64,000 bases of DNA from Nitrosospira multiformis (GCF_900110185.1 NZ_FOCT01000003.1:62001-126000), one strand, 5' to 3'; positions 18,014 to 26,903 are shown, counted from the stretch's first letter. The notes: generated by a model from the sequence alone, not told the origin. Made by a program: numbers and translations.

Positions 18014-20362
18014 ATGCCGGAATCCGGGCTTTCGCCGATTTCTCCCAATGACATGCTGTCAGCCGCAGTGACGCCTGCTCTGCCGGCTGCCTGGATTGCG
18101 GCTGTTGAATCCCGACTTTCCAAGGAAGAAAAGGTGGCGGCATGGCTCGAAACTGACCTCAATGGCCGACTGCATTTTGATCCTGGACTAGTAGTCGTCA
18201 CCAATAAACGTCTGCTCGTCAAGGCGGAGGGGGGGACGGAGGCGGGGCCAACCTTACAGGAGTGGAGTTACCGGCCCGGACTGACGCTTGTGCGCAGTGA
18301 TCACGCAGGCGTCGGCAGCCTTGAACTCTTCGATGAGAACGCGCTGCTCGCACGCTGGCGCTACACGTTGGGGAGGGAGGCTGCGGCCACGCGGCTCATC
18401 GATAATTTCCGGGAACAACTTCATTATCACTTGACAGGGGAGTTTCGCCCTTTACCTGTACAGATTCTCTGTCCCAAGTGTCACAGGGTACTGGATGTCC
18501 CACTGGCTCCGGGGCAGGAGGAGTGCGAAGCGTGCCGCAAGCAAGTGCACGCACCTCCGTCTACCTGGACCCTGTTACGTTTGTGGCGTTTCGCCAGACC
18601 CTACAAGTGGAGGCTTTTTGCCGGTTTTCTCCTGACGCTTGGCAGCACGGGAGCGGCGATGATACCTCCGTACCTGACCATGCCCCTGATGGACAACGTA
18701 CTGATTCCCTACCAGAACGGTAAGCCGATTGACGTTGAACTGGTTGAGTTTTATCTGACCGGACTGCTCGGGGCCGCGATTGTGGCCTGGGGATTGGGAT
18801 GGGCGCGCACTTACGTGCTCGCACTGGTTTCCGAGCGTATTGGCGCTGATTTGCGCACAGCCACTTTTGAGCATCTGCTCAAACTCTCGCACGCCTATTT
18901 TGGCGGCAAGCGCACCGGGGATCTCATGGCGCGCATCGGATCGGAAACAGATCGCCTCAACATTTTCCTGTCGCTTCATCTGCTCGATTTCGCGACCGAC
19001 GTGCTGATGATCGGCATGACGACCATTATCCTGGTTTCGATCGAACCGTGGCTTGCGCTGGTGACCCTGACGCCATTACCGATTATTGCGTGGTTGATCC
19101 ATCTCGTTCGCGATAAGTTGCGGACCGGGTTCGAAAAGGTCGATCGCGTTTGGGCTGAGTTGACCAGCGTGCTTGCCGATACCATTCCCGGGGTGAGGGT
19201 GGTAAAGGCGTTTGCGCAGGAGAAGCGTGAAGCAACCCGCTTTCGTGGCGCCAATGAACGCAATCGGGAAGTCAATGACCGGGTCAATAAAGTCTGGTCG
19301 ATGTTCACGCCAACGGTCGTGCTGCTGACCGAGGTCGGTTTGCTGGTGGTGTGGGTTTTCGGTATCTGGCAGGTATCAAAAGATGAGATCACGGTAGGGG
19401 TGCTGACGGCTTTTCTCACCTACATCAGCCGTTTCTATGTACGATTGGATTCGATGAGCCGCATCGTCTCGTTTACGCAAAAGGCCGCTGCCGGCACCAA
19501 GCGGATCTTCGAAATTCTCGATCACGTTTCCAGCGTTCCAGAACCTGCCCACCCCGTGCACCTGCCCGTTGTAGACGGGCGCATCGAGCTACGAAATGTC
19601 GAGTTCCGCTACGGTACCCGCACAGTCACGCACGGCATCAATATAACCATCGAGCCAGGTGAAATGGTGGGTCTGGTAGGGCATAGCGGCTCAGGCAAGA
19701 GCACGCTCGTCAATCTGATCTGCCGTTTCTACGACGTGACGGAAGGCGCAATCCTGCTGGATGGCGTGGATATACGCGCGCTTCCGGTCGCAGAATACCG
19801 CAAGCATATCGGGCTTGTTCTTCAGGAACCCTTTTTGTTTTTCGGCACCATTGCCGAGAATATTGCCTACGGCAAACCGAACGCGACGCAGGAGGAAATT
19901 GTCGCGGCCGCGCGAGCCGCGCATGCGCATGAGTTTATTCTCCGCCTGCCGCACGGCTATGATTCTCTGGTCGGCGAACGGGGCCAGGCGCTCTCGGGCG
20001 GAGAGCGGCAGCGCATATCGATTGCAAGGGCGCTGCTAATCGATCCGCGTATTCTGATCCTGGATGAGGCAACATCCTCCGTGGATACGACCACGGAGAA
20101 AGAGATCCAGAAAGCGCTCGAAAACCTGGTGCGAGGCCGGACTACCATCGCGATTGCCCATCGGCTCTCCACCTTGCGCGATGCCAGCCGGCTTATCGTG
20201 CTTGACCGCGGGAGCGTTATCGAAATAGGCAATCATGATGAACTCATGGCGCGTGAAGGGCATTATCACCGGCTTTACCAGGCGCAAGTGCGTAATGTGG
20301 ACACAGAGGACGATCTACGTAGGCTGAGCCCGGAGCCAAGGGCCGAAGGGGGCCGGGAATGA
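18014..20362 (+). CDS. cyanophycin-associated ABC exporter-like protein with zinc ribbon
   Basis: 782 residues. The C-terminal about 590 are a type IV (exporter-like) ABC half-transporter: six membrane helices, then an ATPase with Walker A at 556-563 (G-H-S-G-S-G-K-S), signature L-S-G-G-E at 660-664 and Walker B I-L-I-L-D-E at 680-685. In front is an extra part of about 180 residues: a domain with V-V-V-T-N-K-R-L-L-V, resembling PH-like regions, and a C-x2-C-x14-C-x2-C zinc ribbon (Cys153, 156, 171, 174). The stop overlaps the next gene (A-T-G-A). This ABC protein together with a DUF1854 protein recurs beside cyanophycin synthetases; the substrate is unknown. Start ATG 18014 has a poor ribosome-binding site, and ATG 18053 is an alternative. 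Confidence 0.87.
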   Translation: MPESGLSPISPNDMLSAAVTPALPAAWIAAVESRLSKEEKVAAWLETDLNGRLHFDPGLVVVTNKRLLVKAEGGTEAGPTLQEWSYRPGLTLVRSDHAGVGSLELFDENALLARWRYTLGREAAATRLIDNFREQLHYHLTGEFRPLPVQILCPKCHRVLDVPLAPGQEECEACRKQVHAPPSTWTLLRLWRFARPYKWRLFAGFLLTLGSTGAAMIPPYLTMPLMDNVLIPYQNGKPIDVELVEFYLTGLLGAAIVAWGLGWARTYVLALVSERIGADLRTATFEHLLKLSHAYFGGKRTGDLMARIGSETDRLNIFLSLHLLDFATDVLMIGMTTIILVSIEPWLALVTLTPLPIIAWLIHLVRDKLRTGFEKVDRVWAELTSVLADTIPGVRVVKAFAQEKREATRFRGANERNREVNDRVNKVWSMFTPTVVLLTEVGLLVVWVFGIWQVSKDEITVGVLTAFLTYISRFYVRLDSMSRIVSFTQKAAAGTKRIFEILDHVSSVPEPAHPVHLPVVDGRIELRNVEFRYGTRTVTHGINITIEPGEMVGLVGHSGSGKSTLVNLICRFYDVTEGAILLDGVDIRALPVAEYRKHIGLVLQEPFLFFGTIAENIAYGKPNATQEEIVAAARAAHAHEFILRLPHGYDSLVGERGQALSGGERQRISIARALLIDPRILILDEATSSVDTTTEKEIQKALENLVRGRTTIAIAHRLSTLRDASRLIVLDRGSVIEIGNHDELMAREGHYHRLYQAQVRNVDTEDDLRRLSPEPRAEGGRE

Positions 20363-20838
20363 CGGAAAAAACGCCCTTATACTACTCCCTGCACCGTAAT
20401 GCCTTTGGACGACTGGTATTTACCGGGGCGAACGGGGAAGTGCGAGAGGGCGTGGTTCCGGTGCGGGCTTTTCCCATTACCGCTCCCAGCCGCGGTATCT
20501 CGCTGGTCGATGCGGATGGCCATGAGCTGGCGTGGATCGATGCGTTGAGCGACCTTCCCGATGAAACGCGCAAGCATGTTGAAACGGATCTTGCCAACCG
20601 GGAGTTCATGCCGGAAATCAAACGCATCGAGGCAGTTTCAAGTTTTGCTACCCCCAGCACTTGGCGGGTTGAAACCGACCGCGGCAGTACGTCGTTCGTT
20701 CTCAAGGGCGAAGAATACATTCGCCGCCTGACTCCAATCGCTTTGCTGATCACCGACAGCCAGAACATCAACTTCCTGATACGCGACCGTACGGCGCTCG
20801 ATCATCACAGCCGAAAGCTTCTCGACCGCTTCCTCTGA
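20359..20838 (+). CDS. DUF1854 protein, cyanophycin-associated
   Basis: 159 residues of the DUF1854 family, which I know only from its repeated presence in cyanophycin loci. Visible features: an N-terminal half with R-N-A-F-G-R-L-V-F-T and V-P-V-R-A-F-P-I-T-A-P-S-R-G-I-S-L-V-D, a helix of E-I-K-R-I-E-A-V-S-S-F-A-T-P-S-T-W-x-V-E-T-D-R-G, and an end with D-S-Q-N-I-N-F-L-I-R-D. No signal peptide or membrane segment, so it should be cytosolic. The start codon overlaps the ABC gene stop by four bases, which strongly suggests the two proteins act together, perhaps as a soluble subunit or regulator. Function unknown. Confidence 0.85.
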   Translation: MTEKTPLYYSLHRNAFGRLVFTGANGEVREGVVPVRAFPITAPSRGISLVDADGHELAWIDALSDLPDETRKHVETDLANREFMPEIKRIEAVSSFATPSTWRVETDRGSTSFVLKGEEYIRRLTPIALLITDSQNINFLIRDRTALDHHSRKLLDRFL

Positions 20839-21113
20839 TTCAAAGTACAACGACAAGGGTACTGCTTCTGCGCTGGCAGTGGGAGCATCGTTTCGCAGTT
20901 CCCTGCTTCCAGCACTCCTCTGCAAAGCCTGTCGCTGGCAGGAGACATATAACATCGCGTGATATCAACGGCATAATTTCACCGGGAAACCGATTGTCGG
21001 CAAATGGCGACAGAATTATCTCCTTTCCTGCTCCAAACAACTGTTTTGCAAAGACTATTTTAGCTGGCATAATCCATGCTTGATTTCTTACGGATGGGGA
21101 CTGTGTATTGAAA

Positions 21114-21130
21114 GTGAGACTCTCGTGAGA
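21114..21130. promoter_or_regulatory. paired GTGAGA palindromic motif, candidate operator
   Basis: Two GTGAGA copies lie 11 bp apart (21114 and 21125) with a TCTC between them, so the stretch reads as overlapping small palindromes (G-A-G-A-c-T-C-T-C and T-C-T-C-g-t-G-A-G-A). An 11-bp spacing puts both on one DNA face. It is about 100 bp before the start codon, a normal place for an operator. The binding protein is unknown. Confidence 0.45.
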
Positions 21131-21214
21131 AAAATCATTTGCTTTTCATATTAATTTATCTGGTTGTAAACCTATTGTAGTCAGCCGCGTTAGTTCAACC
21201 TTAACTTATTTCTT

Positions 21215-21227
21215 GTGAGAATCTCAC
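21215..21227. promoter_or_regulatory. perfect palindrome directly before the CphA-like start codon
   Basis: GTGAGA-A-TCTCAC, six-base perfect arms around one base, ending three bases before the ATG at 21231. It overlaps where the ribosome-binding site should be; no better Shine-Dalgarno sequence is seen. It could be an operator or, as RNA, a small structure limiting translation; the one-base centre disfavours a simple hairpin. Confidence 0.5.
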
Positions 21228-21230
21228 TTT

Positions 21231-23471
21231 ATGCTGGCTTACGCAGATACCAAACCTGACTACATAGCGGTAAATCGAGATATCAAGTTTATTGAAATAC
21301 GCCACCTCAACGGACCCAATATCTGGAGTGTTCGTCCCGTACTTGAAGCCATTGTCGATATCGGGGAACTCGAAGACTTTCCCTCCGACACAATTCCCGG
21401 TTTCTATGAATGCCTGTCTTCCTGGCTTCCTTCGCTCATCGAGCACCGCTGCAGCTATGGAGAGCGGGGCGGATTTCTGCGCCGTTTAAAGGAAGGTACC
21501 TGGACCGGTCATATTCTCGAGCACGTTACGCTTGAACTGCAAAATCTGGCAGGAATGCCCGGCGGCTTCGGCCGGGCCCGCGAAACATCCCTGCGCGGTG
21601 TCTACAAGGTGGCCGTGAGCGCCTGGCATGAGGATGTCGCGCGCAATGCTCTCGCAGCGGCAAGGGAATTGCTGCTTGCGGCAATGGATTATTCACCGGG
21701 GGATGAACCTTACGATGTGAGAGGCACTGTCGCGCGTTTGCGCAGCATGGTCGATTCGCTGTGGCTCGGGCCATCCACTGCCTGCATTGTTGAAGCTGCC
21801 GCCAGCCGCAACATTCCGGCGATTCGCCTTCTTGCCAGGGGCAATCTGGTACAGTTGGGTTATGGCATCCGAAGCCAGCGCATCTGGACAGCCGAAACGG
21901 ACCGCACCCCCGCGATTGCAGAAAGCATCTCGCGCGACAAGGATCTGACCAAGGCGTTGCTGCAATCATGCGGTGTCGCCATCCCTGAAGGACGCATCGT
22001 TCACAGCGCTGAGGATGCATGGGAAGCGGCACAGGAAATCGGTCTGCCGGTGGTGATCAAACCGTGTGATGGAAATCATGGACGCGGCGTTTTTATCGAG
22101 CTGAGCAAGCGTGAAGAAATCGAGTCCGCCTATAGGGTAGCTCTGGAAGAGGGCAGCGGTGTCCTGGTCGAGGGTTATATTCCCGGTACGGAACACCGCC
22201 TGCTGGTGGTCGGGGGCCGTCTCGTCGCCGCAAGCCGGGGGGATTCCGTTTTGGTTACTGGCGATGGGATTTCCACCATAAACGAACTGATCCAGCAGCA
22301 GATCAACTCTGATCCCCGGCGGGGAGAAAGTGAAGAGCATCCGCTGAATCCGGTGAGTGTGGATGGGGTAACGATAATGGAACTCCAGCGGCAAGGTTTC
22401 ACCACGGATTCAATACCGCTTGCGGGACAGGAAGTCATCATTCAGCGTAACGGTAACCATGCTTTCGATGTTACCGATGAGGTGCACCCTAGTACGGCGG
22501 CAGCAGCCTCGCTGGCGGCGCGTGTTGTCGGGCTGGATATTGCGGGCATCGATCTTGTCGCCACAGATATTGCGCGACCGCTTGCAGAACAGGGTGGCGC
22601 CATTGTCGAAGTCAATGCCGGACCCGGTTTGCTGATGCACATCAAGCCCGCTATCGGTACCCCGCGGCCGGTCGGTGAAGCGATCGTCGAGCACCTTTTT
22701 CCGAGCCACGAGGACGGCCGCATTCCGATTGTAGGTATTACCGGCAGTTATGGTACAACCAACCTGGCTCATCTCATTGCCCAACTGCTCGCGCTATCCG
22801 GAAAGCAGACGGGTCTGGCATGCAGCGACGGCTTCTATCTTGACCGCAGACAAGTGAAAAAAGGCGACCAGGCCAACTGGAAGACAGCGCGCAACATCCT
22901 CATGAACCGGTCAATCGAGGCGGCAGTTTTTGAAAACGGCAGTGACAGCATGCTGCGCGAGGGATTGGCCTACGATGGCTGTCATGTCGGCATCGTTACC
23001 AATGTAGAGTTGACCCGTCATTATGGAAAATATATCGAAACCCCTAAACAGGTCTTCGACGTGTTGCGTACCCAAGTGGATGTAGTCGTGCCCGCAGGGG
23101 CGGCAGTGCTCAACGCCAGGGAGCCGATGCTGGTGGAAATGGCTGCGCTGTGTAATGGGGAAATCATTTACTTCAGCCTGGATTCCGATCTTCCGGTAAT
23201 AAAAGAGCATTGTTTACACGGTACCGCAGGTATAAACGGCGTTCAAGGCAAACGGGCGGTAACAGTTCGAGACGGAGAAATTTTCCTTGTTAACGGATCC
23301 AGTGAACTGCCATTGAGTAAATTGAACGATGTTCCGGTTACATGTAACGGGCAGGCGGCTTTAGAAGTGGAAAATATACTTGCGGCAGTAGCCGCGGCAT
23401 GGTCGCTCGGCATCGACCCGACCGTCATACGGGCGGGAATTGAAAGCTTCCATGCGTTTAGCAAGGTGTAA
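21231..23471 (+). CDS. cyanophycin synthetase paralogue with degenerate Mur-ligase P-loop
   Basis: 746 residues resembling cyanophycin synthetase in order: N-terminal domain, ATP-grasp domain with an intact-looking set of motifs (V-V-I-K-P-C-D-G-N-H-G-R-G-V near residue 280, V-E-G-Y-I-P-G-T-E-H-R, and V-E-V-N-A-G-P-G-L), then a Mur-ligase-like domain. The Mur P-loop reads G-S-Y-G-T-T-N at residues 505-511, so the ATP-binding lysine is replaced by Thr509. The Mur C-terminal domain present in the neighbouring CphA is missing; the protein ends at the A-G-I-E-S-F-H segment. One active centre (adding Asp by ATP-grasp) may remain, the other (adding Arg) should not work. It precedes intact cphA by 48 bp, as in other betaproteobacteria with a cphA'-cphA pair. 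It may act with CphA as a subunit or primer-related partner. Confidence 0.85.
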   Translation: MLAYADTKPDYIAVNRDIKFIEIRHLNGPNIWSVRPVLEAIVDIGELEDFPSDTIPGFYECLSSWLPSLIEHRCSYGERGGFLRRLKEGTWTGHILEHVTLELQNLAGMPGGFGRARETSLRGVYKVAVSAWHEDVARNALAAARELLLAAMDYSPGDEPYDVRGTVARLRSMVDSLWLGPSTACIVEAAASRNIPAIRLLARGNLVQLGYGIRSQRIWTAETDRTPAIAESISRDKDLTKALLQSCGVAIPEGRIVHSAEDAWEAAQEIGLPVVIKPCDGNHGRGVFIELSKREEIESAYRVALEEGSGVLVEGYIPGTEHRLLVVGGRLVAASRGDSVLVTGDGISTINELIQQQINSDPRRGESEEHPLNPVSVDGVTIMELQRQGFTTDSIPLAGQEVIIQRNGNHAFDVTDEVHPSTAAAASLAARVVGLDIAGIDLVATDIARPLAEQGGAIVEVNAGPGLLMHIKPAIGTPRPVGEAIVEHLFPSHEDGRIPIVGITGSYGTTNLAHLIAQLLALSGKQTGLACSDGFYLDRRQVKKGDQANWKTARNILMNRSIEAAVFENGSDSMLREGLAYDGCHVGIVTNVELTRHYGKYIETPKQVFDVLRTQVDVVVPAGAAVLNAREPMLVEMAALCNGEIIYFSLDSDLPVIKEHCLHGTAGINGVQGKRAVTVRDGEIFLVNGSSELPLSKLNDVPVTCNGQAALEVENILAAVAAAWSLGIDPTVIRAGIESFHAFSKV

Positions 23472-23519
23472 AAACATATCACTAAGGCGCGTGAATAAGA
23501 AACGCTAGGAGAACTGTCG

Positions 23520-26090
23520 ATGCAAGTATCATGTTTCCGCGCTTTGCGCGGGCCCAATTTGTGGAGCCGTCAGACAGCCATAGAGGCAGTCGTTTCCTGC
23601 GACACTCCTGAATCCCTGCCGGGTGGCATACCGGGTTTTCTGGATCGTCTGTACGCACGATTCCCGCAAATCGATTTGCTTCGAGCCGCATCTTGCCCTG
23701 AAGCGGAAATGCTTGCACATGCGCTCGAGCGCGCTGCACTCGGACTGGAAATACAGGCGGGTTGTCCGGTGGCTTTCAGCAAGATCGCCCCGACGCTTGA
23801 AGCCGGCGTCTACAGGGTCGTCGTGGAATACAGCGAAGAGGCGGTTGGCAGGCTCGCCTTTGATCTTGCACAAGCCCTGTGCAGCGCGGCTATAGAAGAT
23901 ACTCCTTTCAATCTGGCCGATGCCCTGCAGCGTCTGCGTGAGCTCTTCGAGGACATACGCCTGGGGCCGAGCACCGGTTCAGTAGTACGGGCAGCGGTTG
24001 CCCGCGGCATTCCCTTCCACCGCCTGACTGATGGCAGCATGGTGCAATTCGGCTGGGGTAGCAGACAGCGGCGTATTCAGGCTGCAGAAACCTGTCTCAC
24101 CAGCCTCGTGGCCGAGTCGGTTGCGCAGGACAAGGAGCTTACCCGCTTCTTGCTGGATGCAGCCGGCGTACCTGTCACACCCGGAAGGCCGGTCACAAGT
24201 GCGGAGGATGCATGGGTGGCGACCTGTGAAATCGGCAGCCCTGTCGTCGTCAAGCCGCAGGACGGCAATCAGGGAAGGGGAGTCCGCGTGAACCTCGTGA
24301 GCCGCGAACAGGTGGAAGCAGCGTACGCCGTTGCAGTTGAAGTCACTGGAAAAGTAATGGTTGAGCGCTACATTCCCGGTCACGACTATCGCATGCTGGT
24401 AGTCGGCAACAAGCTGGTCGCCGCAGCACGACGTGAGCCACCCCAGGTTGCAGGGGACGGGATTCATACGGTTGAAGAATTGGTGGAGCAGATCAACCGT
24501 GACCCGCGGCGCGGTGAGGGCCATGCCAACGCGCTTACAAAAATCCATTTGGATGAAATCGCTCTTGCCCACCTTGCAACCCAGGGCTTGACGTCCGAGT
24601 CCGTACCGCCCGCGGGCACGCGAGTAGTTCTCAGGAATAATGCGAATCTTTCGACCGGGGGAACGGCGACAGATGTTACCGACGAAGTTCATTCGGAATT
24701 TGCGGCGCGAATGGTCGAAGCTGCGCAGATGATTGGCCTTGATATCTGTGGAGTAGATGTTGTCTGCCAAAGCGTATCCAGACCTTTGGAGGGACAAGGC
24801 GCTATTATCGAAATCAATGCAGCGCCGGGTTTGCGCATGCATTTGCAGCCTTCCTTCGGCAAAGGGCGTGCGGTGGGAGAGGCGATCATTGCGAACATGT
24901 TCAAGAAGGGTGATGACGCTCGCATCGCGGTAGTGGCGGTAACAGGCACCAACGGCAAAACGACTACCGTCAGACTGATTGCCAATATTCTTGATTGCCA
25001 GGGTCTGCGCGTCGGCATGACAAGCACGGACGGAGTCTATATTGAGGGGCAGCGTATCGACACCGGCGATTGCAGCGGTCCCAAGAGTGCAAGAAAAGTG
25101 CTTCTTCATCCGGATGTGGACGCGGCAGTGCTTGAAACTGCCAGAGGGGGTCTGCTGCGTGAAGGACTGGCTTTCGATCGTTGCGATGTCGCAGTGGTTA
25201 CCAACATCGGGGTCGGTGATCACCTCGGTCTTTCCTACATCAATACCGTGGAAGACCTGACCGCCGTCAAACGCATCATCGTGCAGAATGTGAAGCCCGG
25301 TACGGGTGTAGCAGTGCTGAACGCCGCCGATCCATTTGTCGCAGGCATGGCTGCTCATTGCCCTGGCAAGGTCACTTTTTTTGCGCGTGATCCGGATAAT
25401 CCCGTGATCGCGAAGCATCGCGCCCAACGTAAACGTGTCGTTTATGTCGACGGCGATGCAATCGTCGCTGCGGAAGGCAATTTCGAATATCGCCTTCCGT
25501 TCGCAGGCATTCCCGTGACACAGAATGGCGCGATCGCATTCCAGATTGAAAACGCCATGGCAGCCGTAGCTGCAGGTTGGGCGCTGGGTCTTGACTGGCA
25601 GATCATTCGCGGCGGTCTCGCGAATTTTGTCAGCGACATGCAAACTGCCCCTGGCCGTTTCAATTTCTTCACTCATCGGGGCGCTACACTTATTGCTGAC
25701 TACGGCCATAATGTCGATGCGATTCGCGCACTTGTAAATGCGATCGACAAAATTCCGGCGAAACGTCGGTCCGTGGTTATCAGCGGTGCTGGCGATCGAC
25801 GCGATGAGGATATTCGGCGGCAGACGGAAATATTGGGCGATGCTTTTGATGAAGTGGTGCTTTATCAGGATCAATGCCAGCGGGGACGTGCGAATGGGGA
25901 AGTACTGAGCCTGCTGCGGCAGGGGCTGGAAAAGGCGAAACGCACCCGGAACGTCAAGGAAATCTACGGGGAGTTCGGAGCCATTGATGCCGCGTTTGAC
26001 AATCTGAAAGAGGGAGAATTGTGCCTTATTCTCATCGATCAGGTGGATGAAGCGCTCGGATACATCACCAAGCGGGTGGTAGCTGGCTGA
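23520..26090 (+). CDS. cphA: cyanophycin synthetase CphA
   Basis: 856 residues, full length for CphA, which makes multi-L-arginyl-poly-L-aspartate from Asp and Arg with ATP as an insoluble nitrogen store. Domain order: N-terminal domain; ATP-grasp domain (V-V-V-K-P-Q-D-G-N-Q-G-R-G-V, V-E-R-Y-I-P-G-H-D-Y-R, E-I-N-A-A-P-G-L-R-M-H) that adds Asp to the backbone; and a Mur-ligase domain that adds Arg, with a perfect P-loop G-T-N-G-K-T-T at 476-482 (Lys480) and a complete C-terminal domain (Y-G-H-N-V-D-A-I, then I-S-G-A-G-D-R-R-D-E-D). ATG at 23520 follows A-G-G-A-G-A. No cyanophycinase gene occurs in the window. A 631-residue open frame on the opposite strand is a shadow of this gene. Confidence 0.96.
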   Translation: MQVSCFRALRGPNLWSRQTAIEAVVSCDTPESLPGGIPGFLDRLYARFPQIDLLRAASCPEAEMLAHALERAALGLEIQAGCPVAFSKIAPTLEAGVYRVVVEYSEEAVGRLAFDLAQALCSAAIEDTPFNLADALQRLRELFEDIRLGPSTGSVVRAAVARGIPFHRLTDGSMVQFGWGSRQRRIQAAETCLTSLVAESVAQDKELTRFLLDAAGVPVTPGRPVTSAEDAWVATCEIGSPVVVKPQDGNQGRGVRVNLVSREQVEAAYAVAVEVTGKVMVERYIPGHDYRMLVVGNKLVAAARREPPQVAGDGIHTVEELVEQINRDPRRGEGHANALTKIHLDEIALAHLATQGLTSESVPPAGTRVVLRNNANLSTGGTATDVTDEVHSEFAARMVEAAQMIGLDICGVDVVCQSVSRPLEGQGAIIEINAAPGLRMHLQPSFGKGRAVGEAIIANMFKKGDDARIAVVAVTGTNGKTTTVRLIANILDCQGLRVGMTSTDGVYIEGQRIDTGDCSGPKSARKVLLHPDVDAAVLETARGGLLREGLAFDRCDVAVVTNIGVGDHLGLSYINTVEDLTAVKRIIVQNVKPGTGVAVLNAADPFVAGMAAHCPGKVTFFARDPDNPVIAKHRAQRKRVVYVDGDAIVAAEGNFEYRLPFAGIPVTQNGAIAFQIENAMAAVAAGWALGLDWQIIRGGLANFVSDMQTAPGRFNFFTHRGATLIADYGHNVDAIRALVNAIDKIPAKRRSVVISGAGDRRDEDIRRQTEILGDAFDEVVLYQDQCQRGRANGEVLSLLRQGLEKAKRTRNVKEIYGEFGAIDAAFDNLKEGELCLILIDQVDEALGYITKRVVAG

Positions 26091-26497
26091 TAGGGGCGTT
26101 CTGGATTCCCCGAAGTTCGCGGAACACCTCTTGACCCGGGCGTTTCAAGGATTTCTTACCCCGGTTTTACGCAACATTGAGTCTTTCTTCTCCGTTCGCC
26201 CTGATTCTGAATTTGAAGAAGGATCGAAAGTGTGACCACAGTTCAGGACAGGCTTGCCCAAGGTCGAACGAACGCAGCCTTGTCGAAGAATTGGGGGCTG
26301 AATTAGAGGCGTCGCCATTTCCCCTCCATCATTCCCGAAATCCGCATTCTTCCCAGGAGAGCCGGGGAGGGTGTGCAGTTTAAACTCTCGGCAGGTTGCA
26401 ATCCGCAAAAGTTATCCTAAACTGAAATCACATCATTAGAGGTGCTGGGCTTGTCAGCGCCAAGTTTTTGTTGCTCACCCGTCCGAGGAGAAATGTC
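26091..26497. other. intergenic region between cphA and dodecin
   Basis: About 400 bp with no credible gene. A stretch around 26190-26290 contains scattered GTTCG/CGAAC words in both orientations, reminiscent of a decayed dispersed palindromic repeat, but no clean arms can be drawn. The dodecin promoter must lie near its right end. Confidence 0.45.
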
Positions 26498-26716
26498 ATG
26501 GCAGGAGATAGCGTTTACAAAATAACGGAGATAATCGGAACCAGCACGACTTCCTGGGAAGACGCCGCCAAGAACGCCGTGGAAACAGCATCAAAGACAT
26601 TGAGAGACTTACGCGTTGCTGAAATAGTGAAGCTGGATCTGGTGGTTGAAGACGGCAAGGTGGTTGCTTATCGTGCGAGGGTAAATCTGTCTTTTAAATA
26701 CCAGCCCGGCAAATAG
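26498..26716 (+). CDS. dodecin, flavin-binding storage protein
   Basis: 72 residues, the usual dodecin size. Dodecins assemble as dodecamers that bind FMN/FAD or related flavins and buffer free flavin. Family marks are Y-K-I-T-E-I-I-G-T-S-T-T-S-W-E-D-A-A-K-N-A-V at the start, R-D-L-R-V-A-E-I, and the G-K-V-V-A-Y-R-A-R-V end strand. The start ATG 26498 follows G-A-G-G-A-G; a TTG at 26468 in the same frame would add a basic tail foreign to the family. Stands alone between cphA and the convergent clpA. Confidence 0.95.
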   Translation: MAGDSVYKITEIIGTSTTSWEDAAKNAVETASKTLRDLRVAEIVKLDLVVEDGKVVAYRARVNLSFKYQPGK

Positions 26717-26868
26717 CCGGCTTCCGGTACTCATGAGGTATAAGGAGTTCGTAGGGAGTCCATAAAGGTTAGGGTGGAGGCCCGGATGCCTGATGATCCG
26801 GTGAAATCAGCGTGAGGAATAATCGGGATAACAGCCGAGGCAAAGTAAAAAGAGTAAAAAAGACAAAC

Positions 26869-26903
26869 AAAGAAGGCGCGGAAATTCGCGCCTTCTTTGT
26901 TTT
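26869..26903. terminator. bidirectional intrinsic terminator between dodecin and clpA
   Basis: Perfect 12-bp arms (26869-26880 and 26887-26898) enclosing six bases, with a short T-rich tail on the right for rightward transcripts and a T-rich stretch on the left (complement of the A-run at 26847-26871) for leftward transcripts. It sits between convergent genes and should serve both. Confidence 0.85.

Larger units (their letters stand above)
20839..21230. other. leader of the cyanophycin synthetase genes with palindromic GTGAGA motifs
   Basis: About 390 bp between the DUF1854 gene and the CphA-like gene. The left part has no recognisable gene. From about 21100 it becomes AT-rich and contains three GTGAGA hexamers (21114-21119, 21125-21130, 21215-21220), two of them within overlapping small palindromes and the third as half of a perfect palindrome. 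This argues for separate transcription of the two synthetase genes. Confidence 0.65.

Noticed and set aside
21231..23471. First CphA-like gene as a simple pseudogene or frameshifted cphA
   Set aside because: A 746-codon open frame with intact ATP-grasp motifs and normal codon use; the altered P-loop is a replacement within good coding sequence, so a diverged functional paralogue is more likely.
23979..25874. 631-residue open frame antisense to cphA
   Set aside because: It lies wholly inside the well-supported cphA gene, is His/Cys/Arg-rich as expected of a shadow frame in GC-rich DNA, and matches no family I know.
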